DNA of 64,000 nt from Phalacrocorax aristotelis (lineage: Eukaryota; Chordata; Aves; Suliformes; Phalacrocoracidae). The DNA lies in the NCBI RefSeq assembly GCF_949628215.1, contig NC_134311.1:21390582-21454581 (forward strand). Reading direction: 5' to 3'. Every line of letters begins with the position of its first letter. The first letter of the stretch is position 1. Under the pieces are notes generated by a model. That model was given only the letters and a program-made list of their open reading frames with translations. It had not been told where the DNA came from and searched no databases. Shown here piece by piece: positions 23,401 through 35,400 of this stretch. Both the position numbers and the translations under genes were made by a program.

Positions 23401-26400
23401 TGAAGCAGCTGCATTTCAGGAAACATTAAGTGAGATGTTCTCTGAGGTAGAAAATGGCATAAATTATTTTAGTCTCTTACAGTCCCCATTGTCAACTCTC
23501 AGCTGCAGTGTTTCTAGAGAGTGCTGTGAAGAATCAGTACCAATGCCTTTAGTGAGATATTTTGGCATAGATCCAGACTCGGCATGTCTAAACAACGGGA
23601 TGTCTAACTCTTCTGCTGGAGATCAAGCTATACCGAAAAGTAACCTGAGTGGTGCCAATTATGAAACACAGCAGATAAATACAGTGGATTTTGGAGTCGG
23701 AACCCCCCTAGCAGTTGCTAATGAATTGAATGTCAATGATTATAATACTGATGAAGGAAATTCACCTGAGCTAGTAGTGAGACCTAAAATAAGAAAACAA
23801 AATACTGTAAATGAATTGGAGAGAGAGAAGTTTCTCTGTAATGGTGATGAAAAGGAAGGTGCTTCCTGGTGGAGAAGCGGAACTGCTGAAGTCCAGCAAG
23901 ACTGTGTTGAGTGGATCTGGAGAAATAGCGAAGGAGAGATGAGCTCTACTATGCTGTTTGACTCGAGAGAGTATGAAGGTCATCAAAAGAGTACAGAAGT
24001 AGACCTGAGGGAAGATGTAGCAGATGAAGATGATGTGCTAAGTGATAGTACTTTTTGGGATAAGTTTGAAGACTGCAGCAGACGCCTCTCTCTGTTCCAC
24101 AAAGATGAGCACAGGTAAAATGTCATTTTTATATGTGTTAGTATTGAATCTTTTATATAAATAATGTGAAAATCTGAATAATTTGTTAGCAAATGGGACA
24201 TAACTCACACAGCTTCAGAATAGATCAGATAACAAGATACCAACTTTTCCTTTCAGTTCTCCTTCACCCTTCCTGAAGTCCATCTAAAGAAATAGTAATG
24301 TACGTTCTTCTGGCAATATAAAAAGCCTTATGTTTAGGATCAAAGCACCTTCCCACTAAGAAAGGTTGTTTACTGAGCAGATGGAGGGTAGGGAGAGAAA
24401 ACCTTGTTCAGTATGGGTTTTGGAAAATCATGGGTCTTTGGAAGTTCCCTTCAAGGCTTGTTAATTTCAGAATTTGTTCTTTTTGCCATCAAATCATTAT
24501 TCTGCATGACAACCTATGTTCTTGCCTCCAGCCTGTTGAAAGAAATTATTCTTCATTGTCGTATCTGAAGAATAACTTGATAGAATTGTTTACAATCCCT
24601 TTTTTAATGAATGTTCTTTAGTCTAGTAGGTATTTCCAAAGTAGCTATTAGTTCAGTTTCAGATCTACAAATGGCTCCAACCTGGACACCAGGAGCAGTA
24701 TTCAGGCTCCTCCTGTTTTGGTCTTTCTACCCACAAGACAGACTAATTTGTATAAACCTTATGTTGATTAACTTTTATAATACTGGTTAAGAACTTTTCA
24801 CTGTTAATTGAAGTTATATAACTGATCTCTTTGAGGGTAAAAGAAATTTCTAGCCTCCTTCCCATTTATCATAAATGCAGTAGTGTTTGTGATGGCTTTT
24901 GGGTTTTTGTTTGGGTTTTTTTCTTTTACTATTTTTCCTTCTAGTTTGCTTTCATCTAGTTGATTCTGTTCCCATAGCTTTCTTTACAAGACATGTCTTC
25001 TGGATGTCGATGTGGCTTTTTGTGTGTCTGCTTGCCATTAGGCTTCATCAGCTAACATGCTTAGTAAACTGTGTTTGTGGCACTGTTGTGGTGAGAACAG
25101 CATGAAAATTAATCTGCATAAACTCTTGTCCTTAAAATATTAGAGGCCCAATTGTGAGAGAACAAAATCCTTAAACAATTGTAAAATGGATTAGGAGACT
25201 TAGTTTTGTTTTTTCATATTAAAGATATAGGTGGACTTACATTGGAAAAAAAGGATTCTTTTTGCAAGTTTTACTTTTTGGAAATCTTTTCCTACTGCAT
25301 AATCTTTTCCACTTCTGAAATGCTGCTACTGGAAGATTAATATGGACGGAATGGAGGAAATAGACTGTATTTCACTACTATAGCATTGGCTTCCATTATG
25401 CAAAGTGATGGATTGTTGTAGCATGCCAAAAAGAAATACAGATTGCATATCTGAAAGTGTTCATCATGACAGCAATAACTAAAACACTGAACGGGAAGCA
25501 TATGTGTTCTTTAACTTCAAAAAAACCCCATAATTTGTGTTCTGAACTCTCAAAAGACTTACCAAGAAAATTGTCGGTGATTACTCTGTACAAAGCAGTA
25601 ATATGTTTTTCTACTCTCAAAAGGTAAAGTTTTATGTTTAAAGGGTTAGTTCATATTAGATATTTAAATATACATACGCAGCTGCATAAAAAGCAGAATT
25701 GACATACATGTCAAACTACATCCTGCAACTCAACTTTCACTTCTTTCCAAGCCAGGGAGAAATTTACCTTGCTGCAGCCTAAGCTTTCACCTCACATTTT
25801 TGCTTCAAGGAAGTGTGCAGCCATTTTGGTGTTAGCATGTAGAAATTGTGCGAGAAAAAGGAAGTCTTGCATTTTTGTTAGAACCACATGTGCTCTAAGT
25901 TGGAAGGGTCGTGGTAGGTCTCCAGAGAGCAGGAGTGGTGGGATGAGGATCATATCCTTTCACTCATTTAGTTTTGGATCGTATGGCAAGTACAGAACAG
26001 TTCAGCCAGGGGAGAGACTACTCTCAGAAAATTCATGTGCAGATGCCAAGTTAATGTGTGTGCCTTTGGCAAGTGGCAAGTCTATAACTCTCTAACCATT
26101 AAGTGACATTCTGCTTTTCCTCAGAATTGGGCACAGTTAGATCCTAAGTTTTGAAATACCCACATTCAGTGTTCTTTGTTCTGTGTTAATGACTTTAAGC
26201 ACATCATCTTTTCTGGTTTGAATTAGTGTTTGTATATAAACTGTAAAGAGAACAAATTTGACTAACAACATAGGAATGTTGTTATAAACTGTGTTGGAGA
26301 TCATTCCTGGATTGTAAAATAAAGAAAACTAAAATAAGACTTGAATATTCTTTGGGCTAGTTTTACAGTATGCTTAATTAACGTTTTTAAAACACAACCA

Positions 26401-29400
26401 AACAAAAGGTTCTAAAATGTTAGTATTCAGCTTTAGATGGTGTAATGTAAGATGCATTAGTCTGCATATCAGAATTTCTTAACAGATATGATTTCTGTTG
26501 TAAAGGACTACTTTAAAATAGCCCAAAGCTAATGAATATTCTCATTTCTGTCACTTTCCCTAGACCTCAGAATTGTTATATAAGTATATATTCCTGCTTC
26601 AAATTAAAATGCTTCCATACGATCTTCTTTATTCTTGTAAAACTTGCAGTGTCTAATGTGCAGTTTTTCAAAAGTACTTGTAATTCATTAAATAGCAAGT
26701 AGTATTGTCATGTGCCTGTAATCTTATATAGAAAGAGGGTTTCCTTAAAGTGAGTTTGTAGGTGAGGAGAACTGATACGTATAGACATACTGGGTTTAAC
26801 AGATCAAAAACTGAGCTCTGGGTGTTGTGGATTGCTGTAAGATGTGCTTTATTAAGCATGTTTGCTGTTTACCTATTTATTAGTTTTCCGTAACTTTTGA
26901 AGAAACATAGCTAGTTGACTATGTTTTGAGTTTTGGTAGGTGTCACCTGTCATTGTTAGTGTTGAGTAAACCTCCTAAGTGGCATTACCAAAGGCAGCAG
27001 TAGATAAGTTGATCTTTCTTGAGATTTTGCTAAAATGACTATTTTGTTTAAGCTGCCCACAATTTGTCATTTACTGCCCTTTTCTATGTGGTGGCTGAGC
27101 AAATTCTCTTTGGAAAAACTCCCTGCCATTTATGTATTCAGATTAGTGAATTACATGATTTGCAGCACATCATCCATTGTATCTTTGTATGATGTTAAAA
27201 AAAAAAAAGGACCATTGTATATGGCTTAGAGGTTATGAGAGCTTTTACTTTACGTTTTGTTTGGCTGGGAGATGAGGCCAGCATTGCTTATTGTTTGTTA
27301 AGCAAGCATTAGCATTCTGCAGTGTCACTGCTGCTGGTTTATTGTGTGCTAGGAGAAAGATATATAGCCATATAGTGGTTCTGGACTTATATTCCTGAGT
27401 TATTTTATGTACTCTGCAAATGTGGAGGGGGATGCAAAATCTTTTTGCAAAGTGGGATGGGCAGAATTCTTTCATGGGAACTGATTTTTTTTTGTCAGCT
27501 CTTGATGTATACTTGCTTTATAATACACGTATAAATAATAAAAAATTAATTTCTCCTCAAAAAAATCTATCTTGTGAGCAATGTTGACATAAAAGTAGGA
27601 AGTCACAGAATATTTGTATTTGTTTTCTTTCCCCTAATGCAGTGCTTAAATTAACACCCTGTTGCATTTTTTAAATTGCAGCTCAGAATGCAGTGATGGA
27701 GAATGGTCTACAGCTATGCTTGCATGCTTTACTGCTATGGAAAAAGCCCAGGCCTCAAGTGGTGAGAGCTGGGAGACTGTCCCAGGCGGGGAGGAAGATG
27801 AGTTCCAAGTGCAGAGCATCAGCAGTGACACAGAAGAGCAGAATGCAAACCTCTGTTTCCAAGGAGGGTATGGTTTTATTTTATTAGCTAACTTCCTCTA
27901 AGTTCTGACATTAGCAGTAACACAGTATCCACATGACACTGCACAGAACAACATCAATTTTAAAAGTAGTTACTATACTAGCAATAATCATTGGCCTACA
28001 TCAAAATAATCTGAGTAGTTGTATGTATTTCAAATCGGGGGGTGGGTGGAGGTGGGGAATGGCATGTCATGCAAACAATTTTATTTTATGAAAGAAACAA
28101 ATAGTAAGACAGCATTGACATGTAGGGTTAATTAGGGTAATGGACTGACTTTAAAAAGCCAGATTAGACAAGTTAATTGTTAAGACATATGTTACATACC
28201 CGTCTTCTGATACTGCTTAGTACTCCTTGCAAAGCAGTTGTTTAACTCTTTGCTTCATTGCTTCTCGTATTCCGCTGCTGCTCTTTATTTCTGCAGCCCT
28301 ATCAGTGATTAAAGTAAACCTGAACCACTTGCCTGCTGAGAATTTATTTTTCCATTCATCCAGTACTTCACTTTAAAACGTTATCTGCCTTTTTTGCAAG
28401 GCAAAATTTATAGCTATAAATAGCCAAGGAAAGTGTTTTGTTTTGTTCTTTCCTAAGCATCTAATATTGACCTTTATATTTTTAGTTTGGGTCTTTATAA
28501 AGCAACAAGCCATGCTTAAGTGTTCTTTCAGCTTCTTCCACTCTTAGGTATACAGTACCTATTACCAAGCAGTCCAAATCTCTGTTACAGCTTTTTTTAG
28601 TGTTGGTGTCAGTTGAGATTTGGAGAATTAGTGTGGCTTTATGAAAATACAATAAATTCTTCTATTTCGGAAGAAAAACAATAGAGCTGTGTACTCTTTA
28701 GCTTTCTTTGGTATGAACAGCTTGCAAATCTACCCATTCCTAACAAGATTCCTGTTTATTTGCCCTTTGATAAGGAAACTGGGGACTCTCATCCTGTGGC
28801 TCTAAATATCCAGGTGACTTGTGCTTTTCTAGAAAATACAGGAATGAGAGGAGTCTTTTTCCTTATGCAAATGGCTTCTCTTGCAAATAATATCTTCAAA
28901 TTCAGGCCGAGTTCCCCCATGAAGGCTGGTCCAGGGATCCTTTATTTAGTGTATTTAAGGCCTTGTAGATGAACAGGAAAATCTTTAGTACCAAATTTAC
29001 TAGCCCTGGCAGGGATACTACCTGTACTAGGGAAAATGCAAAGCAGGCCACTTGCTATACTGGTGGCCTTGAGCATTTTGCCACAGAATTGTGGGTGTTA
29101 CTAGATTCTGAATCTGGACCTGATACCACTGGTAGTTTCTTAGTTTTTCACAGCAAGTACTAAATTCCTAATCTGGAACTCTGCAGTCTAGAAAACATAC
29201 AGCTGCAGCCCTCGTAATATGTGTAGCTTTTGCATGCATGTGTTTGTAAATTCCCCTAGATTTTTAGCTTTATCTCTTCATTTATTTGAAGGGAACATAT
29301 ATCATTGGAGGAAGGAGAGATTCTTCCTTGGTTGCAGTACCGGCAAGAAGTGGAGAGTAGTAGTGAAGATGATCCAGTTACGGATTTTGTGTGTCCTGGA

Positions 29401-32400
29401 TACCTTCTGCTGGATGGAAATAACAACCTTGAGGATGACTCCAGTGTGAGTGAAGACTTGGATGTGGAATGGAGGTATGCCTTTGATTAGTTTTCTGCAT
29501 TAATTTAAAAGATTTTGTAGCTACTGTTTTGCTTTATGTAAGATGGCAAAAATACTCATGGCTATTGGTATGCATTGCTTCAAAGGCTGATAATCTGAGT
29601 TTTAAGGCTTAAGGTACTTCAAGTGTTAGGTTTCTTCTAATGAGAGAAAAAGGATGTAGATTTGCTAAATCAAGATGTGATCTGAGAAGATTCTGGTGCA
29701 CTAAATATTCAAGGGATGAGTGCACTTTTTCAGTTTTCAGGATGGTAAATATAGTGGAAGTATAACAAAAGTAAAGCAATATGAATGTAATCAGCATTCA
29801 AGTCAGTGCAGTTTTATAATTGGTCTTTTCCTCTTTTACAATTGGTGTGTTAGATGTTACAATCCTACTTTATTTCTTTGAAATGCCCTGCGCTTACCAA
29901 ATATTATCACAATTTTGAACGCTTCACTCAATTTTGTCATTAGATTACTGAAGAATATTATTGCAACATACTTATTATAAAAATTCTGCAAATAACAGGA
30001 AAATAAGAGCCACTTGCACAGCCTAATCCTAGAATAGTATAGTGTGTTTGTTTTAAGGTAAGAGTGAGCTAGGCAGAATGCTTTCCAGTGAGAGACTTAA
30101 TGCTTGCTCTCTTCTGCTTATTAAGAATATTATAAACTACAGCATAGATGTACCAAAACCACTAGTATTTTCTTTGTGAAGTTATATTCTAAAAGAATCA
30201 CAACAGGGACTAATGCTTGAGAGTCCAAGCTAGAAGCAAGGCATGTGTTCTTGCAGTGCCGGGCAGGGAGCTATCAAATTTTGTGCTTGATGTTAGCCTT
30301 GGTAAACTTCCTAATTACTCAAATAAGGAAGGAAGATGCTTCTCTAATAGTCTTTTAAGTTTTGTCTGCAGTGCATACACGGATCTGTACATGATTTTGC
30401 TTGTGCCTCTTTTAAGATGTGATCTCTGAATGTTGAAACAGAACTTGAAGCAGCTGCCAAGCTACAAACTGTGACACAGGATGTAATCAAAATGTGAATG
30501 CTAGTTGTAAAAGGAGCTTAATAGCATACGTAAGAAATTTATTAGCTGAGCTTTATGCCCTCTTACTCTGGAGTAGTCAACAGTAGACGTTCCCATTGTG
30601 TTCTGCTGAAGTCTGTGGTGTTGAATACCTCTGTACTGGGAGCGGGTGCATGCAGTGGGGTGGCTGCAGGACAGCCTCTGTGAGGAGAGGCTGGGGCTGC
30701 CCCATGTGGGACACAGCCAGTTCCAGCAGTCCCACTGGAGTGTGGTGCCTCTGGGAAAGCGTATTTAAGAAAGGGTGAAAAAAGCTGTACAGCAGAATGT
30801 GAGAGAGGAGTGAGGATGATGTGAGAGAGACAATCCTGCAGACACCAGTGTCAGAAGTAGGGGAGGAGGTGCTCCAGGTGCTGGAGCAAAGATTCCACTG
30901 CAACCCCTGGAGTAGACCACAGTGGAGCAGGTAGGTATTTGCTGAAGAAACTGTACCAGTGGAGAGCCCATGTTGAAGCAGTTAGTGGATGACTGCAGCT
31001 TGTGGCAAAGACCCATGCAGGAGCAGGTTTATCCTGCAGCCTGTGGGAGGGACCCCACACTGGAGCAGGGGAACAGTGTGAGGAGGAAGGATTGGTAGAG
31101 AGGAACTGCAGTAAACTGACCCCAACATCCATTCCCTGTCCCTCTGCACTGCTTGGGGTAGGAGGACATACAGGAGTTGGGAATGAAGGACTGATGTTGA
31201 GCCTGGGAGAAGAGGGAGGGCTATGGGGAATGTGGTTTCGTCTTTTTTCTCACAATCCGAATCCATTTTTATTGGCAATAAATTCATAGAGTCATAGAAC
31301 AGTCCAGGGTGGAAGGGACATCAAAAGATCATCTGGTTCAACCTTCCAGTTAGATTAAGGTTTACCTTTAAGTTAAGACTGTTTGCCTGTGATGGTGATT
31401 GGCGAGTGATATCCCTGTCTTTATGTTAACCCATGAGTTTTTAGTCTTATTTATGCCCCTGCCCGGTTGAAGTGGGGGAATGAGAGAACAGCTGTGTGGG
31501 CATCTGCCAGCCAGCCAAGGTCAGCTCAACATAACCACCTCATGAGAGTACACACACACAGTTGTTAATGGGTGTTGTGCAGTAATTTGATGTAATGTAC
31601 CCAGCCCTCATGTTATTCCTGTTTACTTTGAAATGAAGACAGTGTTTAATTCGTGTTTTTCAGTGTGCTTGATGAGTTTGATGATGGCATAGGACTCTCT
31701 CAAGCTATTCCTTGTGTGAATCCTGGATTTGTAACGTTTCTGACCCTAGAGGGACGTTTACAACAAGCTGTAGAGGTATTAAAATATTCTTGTTGATATT
31801 ATATCTGTGATGTTGTGACATAAGTTTTCATTATTCAATAATTTTTCAGAAAATCAGGATAATCAGGGAAAAAATACTGTTTTAGCTTGAACTTTCAGGT
31901 CTGCAAGCTTGAAAATAAATGTTGGAAGTTATTTTAAATTATATAGTGCATGAAGTCATTGATCAGTGCTTCTCGTTTTTAGAATACGTATTTACTTTCT
32001 CTTAAAGGAAATAAAGATACTGATTTCAACCAGTATAAACATATGCTATTTAAATTATTCTAATGAATGCTGCAGAGTTACCTACATAACAAAGTTCATA
32101 ACTGGATCTCTGCCTATGAATTGTCCCAGCTTTTTTTGCAGGAATGCAATTGGATGTCTCATTGTTCCTCAGTAGAAGACTTACCTGTGTTCGACTGTCT
32201 TGACTCCATGTGTTTTAAACTAAAAAAAAAAAACCCCAACAAACACCCAAAAGCAAAAAAGCCTTTTATCTTTACCTTGTTCTAATCTCATTTCATCTGT
32301 ATAACTTTAGATAAACCAGAGCATTTGTTATTGAGAACAAGCATGGTTATGATCTTTGTCTTTTGTCTTTTCTGTGTTACATGACATTGGTCACTGTCAG

Positions 32401-35400
32401 AGTGAATATGAAGCTAGCTGAAATTCTCTCTAATGCAATGTAACAAATCTTCCACTGCCAGAAATCTCCCCTGCAGGGTATATGTCAAAATAAGAGCTAA
32501 ATAAAGTGTAGACATATAATTGAATGTTTTGTATGTGATGTAAGTTTAGAGGCGTAAAGGGGCAGTTTGACTACTAGCCCTTAGTTAAAAGGGGAGAACT
32601 GGGCACACTGTATGCCATAATGTGCTTGTAGATAAAATACCAAAGATACTTTAAAATGCTTTCTAAAGCTGACAGTGAAACAATCATAGATAATTTTTTT
32701 CTATGAATATATGCAAAATCAATGATTTTTTGAGTAAACTTCATAACGATTTTCCAAGGGGATGGAAGGGTGGTTCCCCGCAGTTGGCAGTCCTTTAATT
32801 TCTGGGTATTGTGCATCCCGCAAGGTATGTAGGAGGTCAGCATTATTCATGATCAAGTAGCATAAGGTCTTCTCCAGCTGTGTAGGATCTTGTTAGCATA
32901 ACTCATCTGGAGACACTTCAGAACGGCTTATTAATGTGTAGGAGGTCTGTTGATATCCTTACTATAAAAGCAGTATTTTGAAGTTCTATAAAGAAAATTC
33001 CTTGTCTCTTTCTTAGCTGCTGGTTCTCACTACATCAGAAAGGACAGACCTACAGAAGCAGTTAAACTCTTCCTTTGCACCAAACCAAGAGGATCTGTGT
33101 AGAGAAGGGAAACTAATCCCATGTTTTTCTTTTTTATGATTTTTTTTTAATCTATATGTTAACACTTGAAGAGGAGACGACTGAGGTGGTTATGGCACTG
33201 AGTATTTATTTCTCATTACTGTGTAACATTTCCCTTATTACTCTGCCAGAAGAAACGCGTGCACTCTTGGTCAGGCTTGACCTGTAAAAGCAATCCTAGG
33301 TGTCTATGTGTATGGCTGGCTGAGAAGATGCTGTAATTATGTTTAGTGTCACCAGGAACGAGTGTCATTGAACATACTCGGCAAGCAGGTAGGTGACTAC
33401 AGAGGTAGCTATTCTCAGGTACCTGTGGTACACGTCACTGTGGATGTTGGACGAGAGGGAAAGCCAATTCTCTTAAATAGTATTTGTGCTTGAAATTTGC
33501 ACTTTGGTGCGTGAAACTTTACAGCGGGTATAGAAGTAATGGAATTAGCAGAAAATGGTAACTGAGTAATAAAAGGAACTCCTATATTGATTGTGACTAA
33601 AGGGACAACACAGGTTTTGAGTAAGACTTCTGAATATTTCCTCCAAATCTCAAGCAGCGTACATAGAACACCTCTCGTTCCAGTGTGAAGATAGTTACTA
33701 AAATTCTAACCTTCCAGGTCTTACTGAGTGCATGTGTGTTTTCTTTCTCTCTTAACTATACCCCAAGCTGGGTTACCACTTTGCAGTTACTTATCTGTGT
33801 ATTTATATTTGGCTTTCTAACAGGTTACTTGTTGTCAATTACACTATTTTAGTATTATTTAGATCTGGCTTTAGGGCAAACAGCTGTTGCTTATATCTTG
33901 CTTAGCCTGCTTCTATCCAATGGGTGGAACGTATCTCTGTCTTTGCTTCAGGTTTAAAAAGTAACCCATCTGCTTCCTGGTAATAGTATTTTTGCCCAGT
34001 CTGAGCTTTGACTAGCTTCAAGTATTACTCTGATTTTATTAACATATTGGCTTGAGTTTAATTATAGCATCACTAATAATACGTTTAAGGACTATGACTT
34101 TATTCAGCCTGTTACTGATTTACTTAATCCACATCCTTAAGTTTCCCAAAATTCTTATCTAAAATAGTAGAATCAGTAACCGGATCTCTTTCACCTATAA
34201 CAATAAAATTTATTATGAGAGTCTATTATAGCTTAGAAAACTTTCCAGAAATTTCTCTATCCAGCAAACTAATTTATTCTAGCTATGAAATACATGAAAG
34301 GGATGTGACATGACATTGCATCCCAAATTCAAGGGTATTTTAATTGGGGGGTGGGGAAGAGCAGTCCCACTTGTGACATTTACATAGTTGTGAGTATATT
34401 AAATATATTTTTTTAAAAAAGGTATGTTCTATAAGAGTCTGGGATCCTAAATGCAATAACATGTCAGTGGTTTTTTTAACTTCCATTTGTTTTAAATAAA
34501 TTACTTAACTGGGAGTGTTTGATTTACTTCATTAGCAGCATAGAACAGGTTGGGTATCTCTGCAGTGTCAGTGACTTCATTTATGAATATTTCCTGTGAG
34601 GAGCTCAAACCTCGGTAGGCCATAGCACTCCTGTTTTTAGCAGTGTCCAGCATTTGGTTTATGGTACATGGAACAGTAAGCATTCACAAAAGTAATAAGA
34701 GGAAGGAAATAAAGGTATCCTTGAAGTTATAAAGGTGTCTTGTAGAAGCTGTAAAATGGACACTAGTTTACTCTGCTTTGGTTTTGAAGATGTGGTTTTA
34801 AGCATCAGAATCATTATGAGGCTTTCTCTGATGTTTCTTGTGTGTAGCTTTCAAAAGCAAACAATTCAATGCTTTTGTAAATTGTTTTCTGTTTGAGAGT
34901 ACAAATACTGGATTTAGGCATAGTGGTTTGACACAGGTAATATTGCATCCTTCTGTCTGCCTTGAATCTTACGTAATTTTTCTAGCTGTCATAGTAAATC
35001 TAAGCATCGTGATTTTTACCTACAAATTATTCTCAGACCACTGCAGATGGAGCAAAATATCATTACAAAACCTAAAATCACCTTAATTTTAATCTTTTTA
35101 AGAGTTCAGTGTTTTTAAGCTGTTGAATTTGAGGAGTGTACCTCTTTTGCAGGGGTCTTGCATACTGCTCTAGGTATAACTGTCCCAGGATTTCCTTTAA
35201 ATTAGCAGATTTCTAGATGAGAATATGTGTGGTAGTAGGAGCTGTAAATATTTTTCTGTTAGCTCATGCTGGTCTCTCTGCTGCCACAAACATTTCACTC
35301 TAGGTGTGAACCTGCTATGAGCTAAACCTTTAGATCTATGGTAGGATAGTTACCCAAGTTACCTTGCCACTGTGATAAAAGTGCAGGCACGTTTTCAGGC

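Larger units (their letters stand above)
29475..31663 (+). other. PJA2: PJA2 intron 5, carrying a solo LTR
   Basis: 2.2-kb phase-2 intron, GTATGC...GTTTTTCAG. About 40% is a sense-oriented solo LTR (30632-31537), itself interrupted by a CR1 scrap. The LTR ends about 126 bp before exon 6 of the transcript, leaving little room for the branch point and pyrimidine tract, which are nevertheless intact. Confidence 0.85.
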
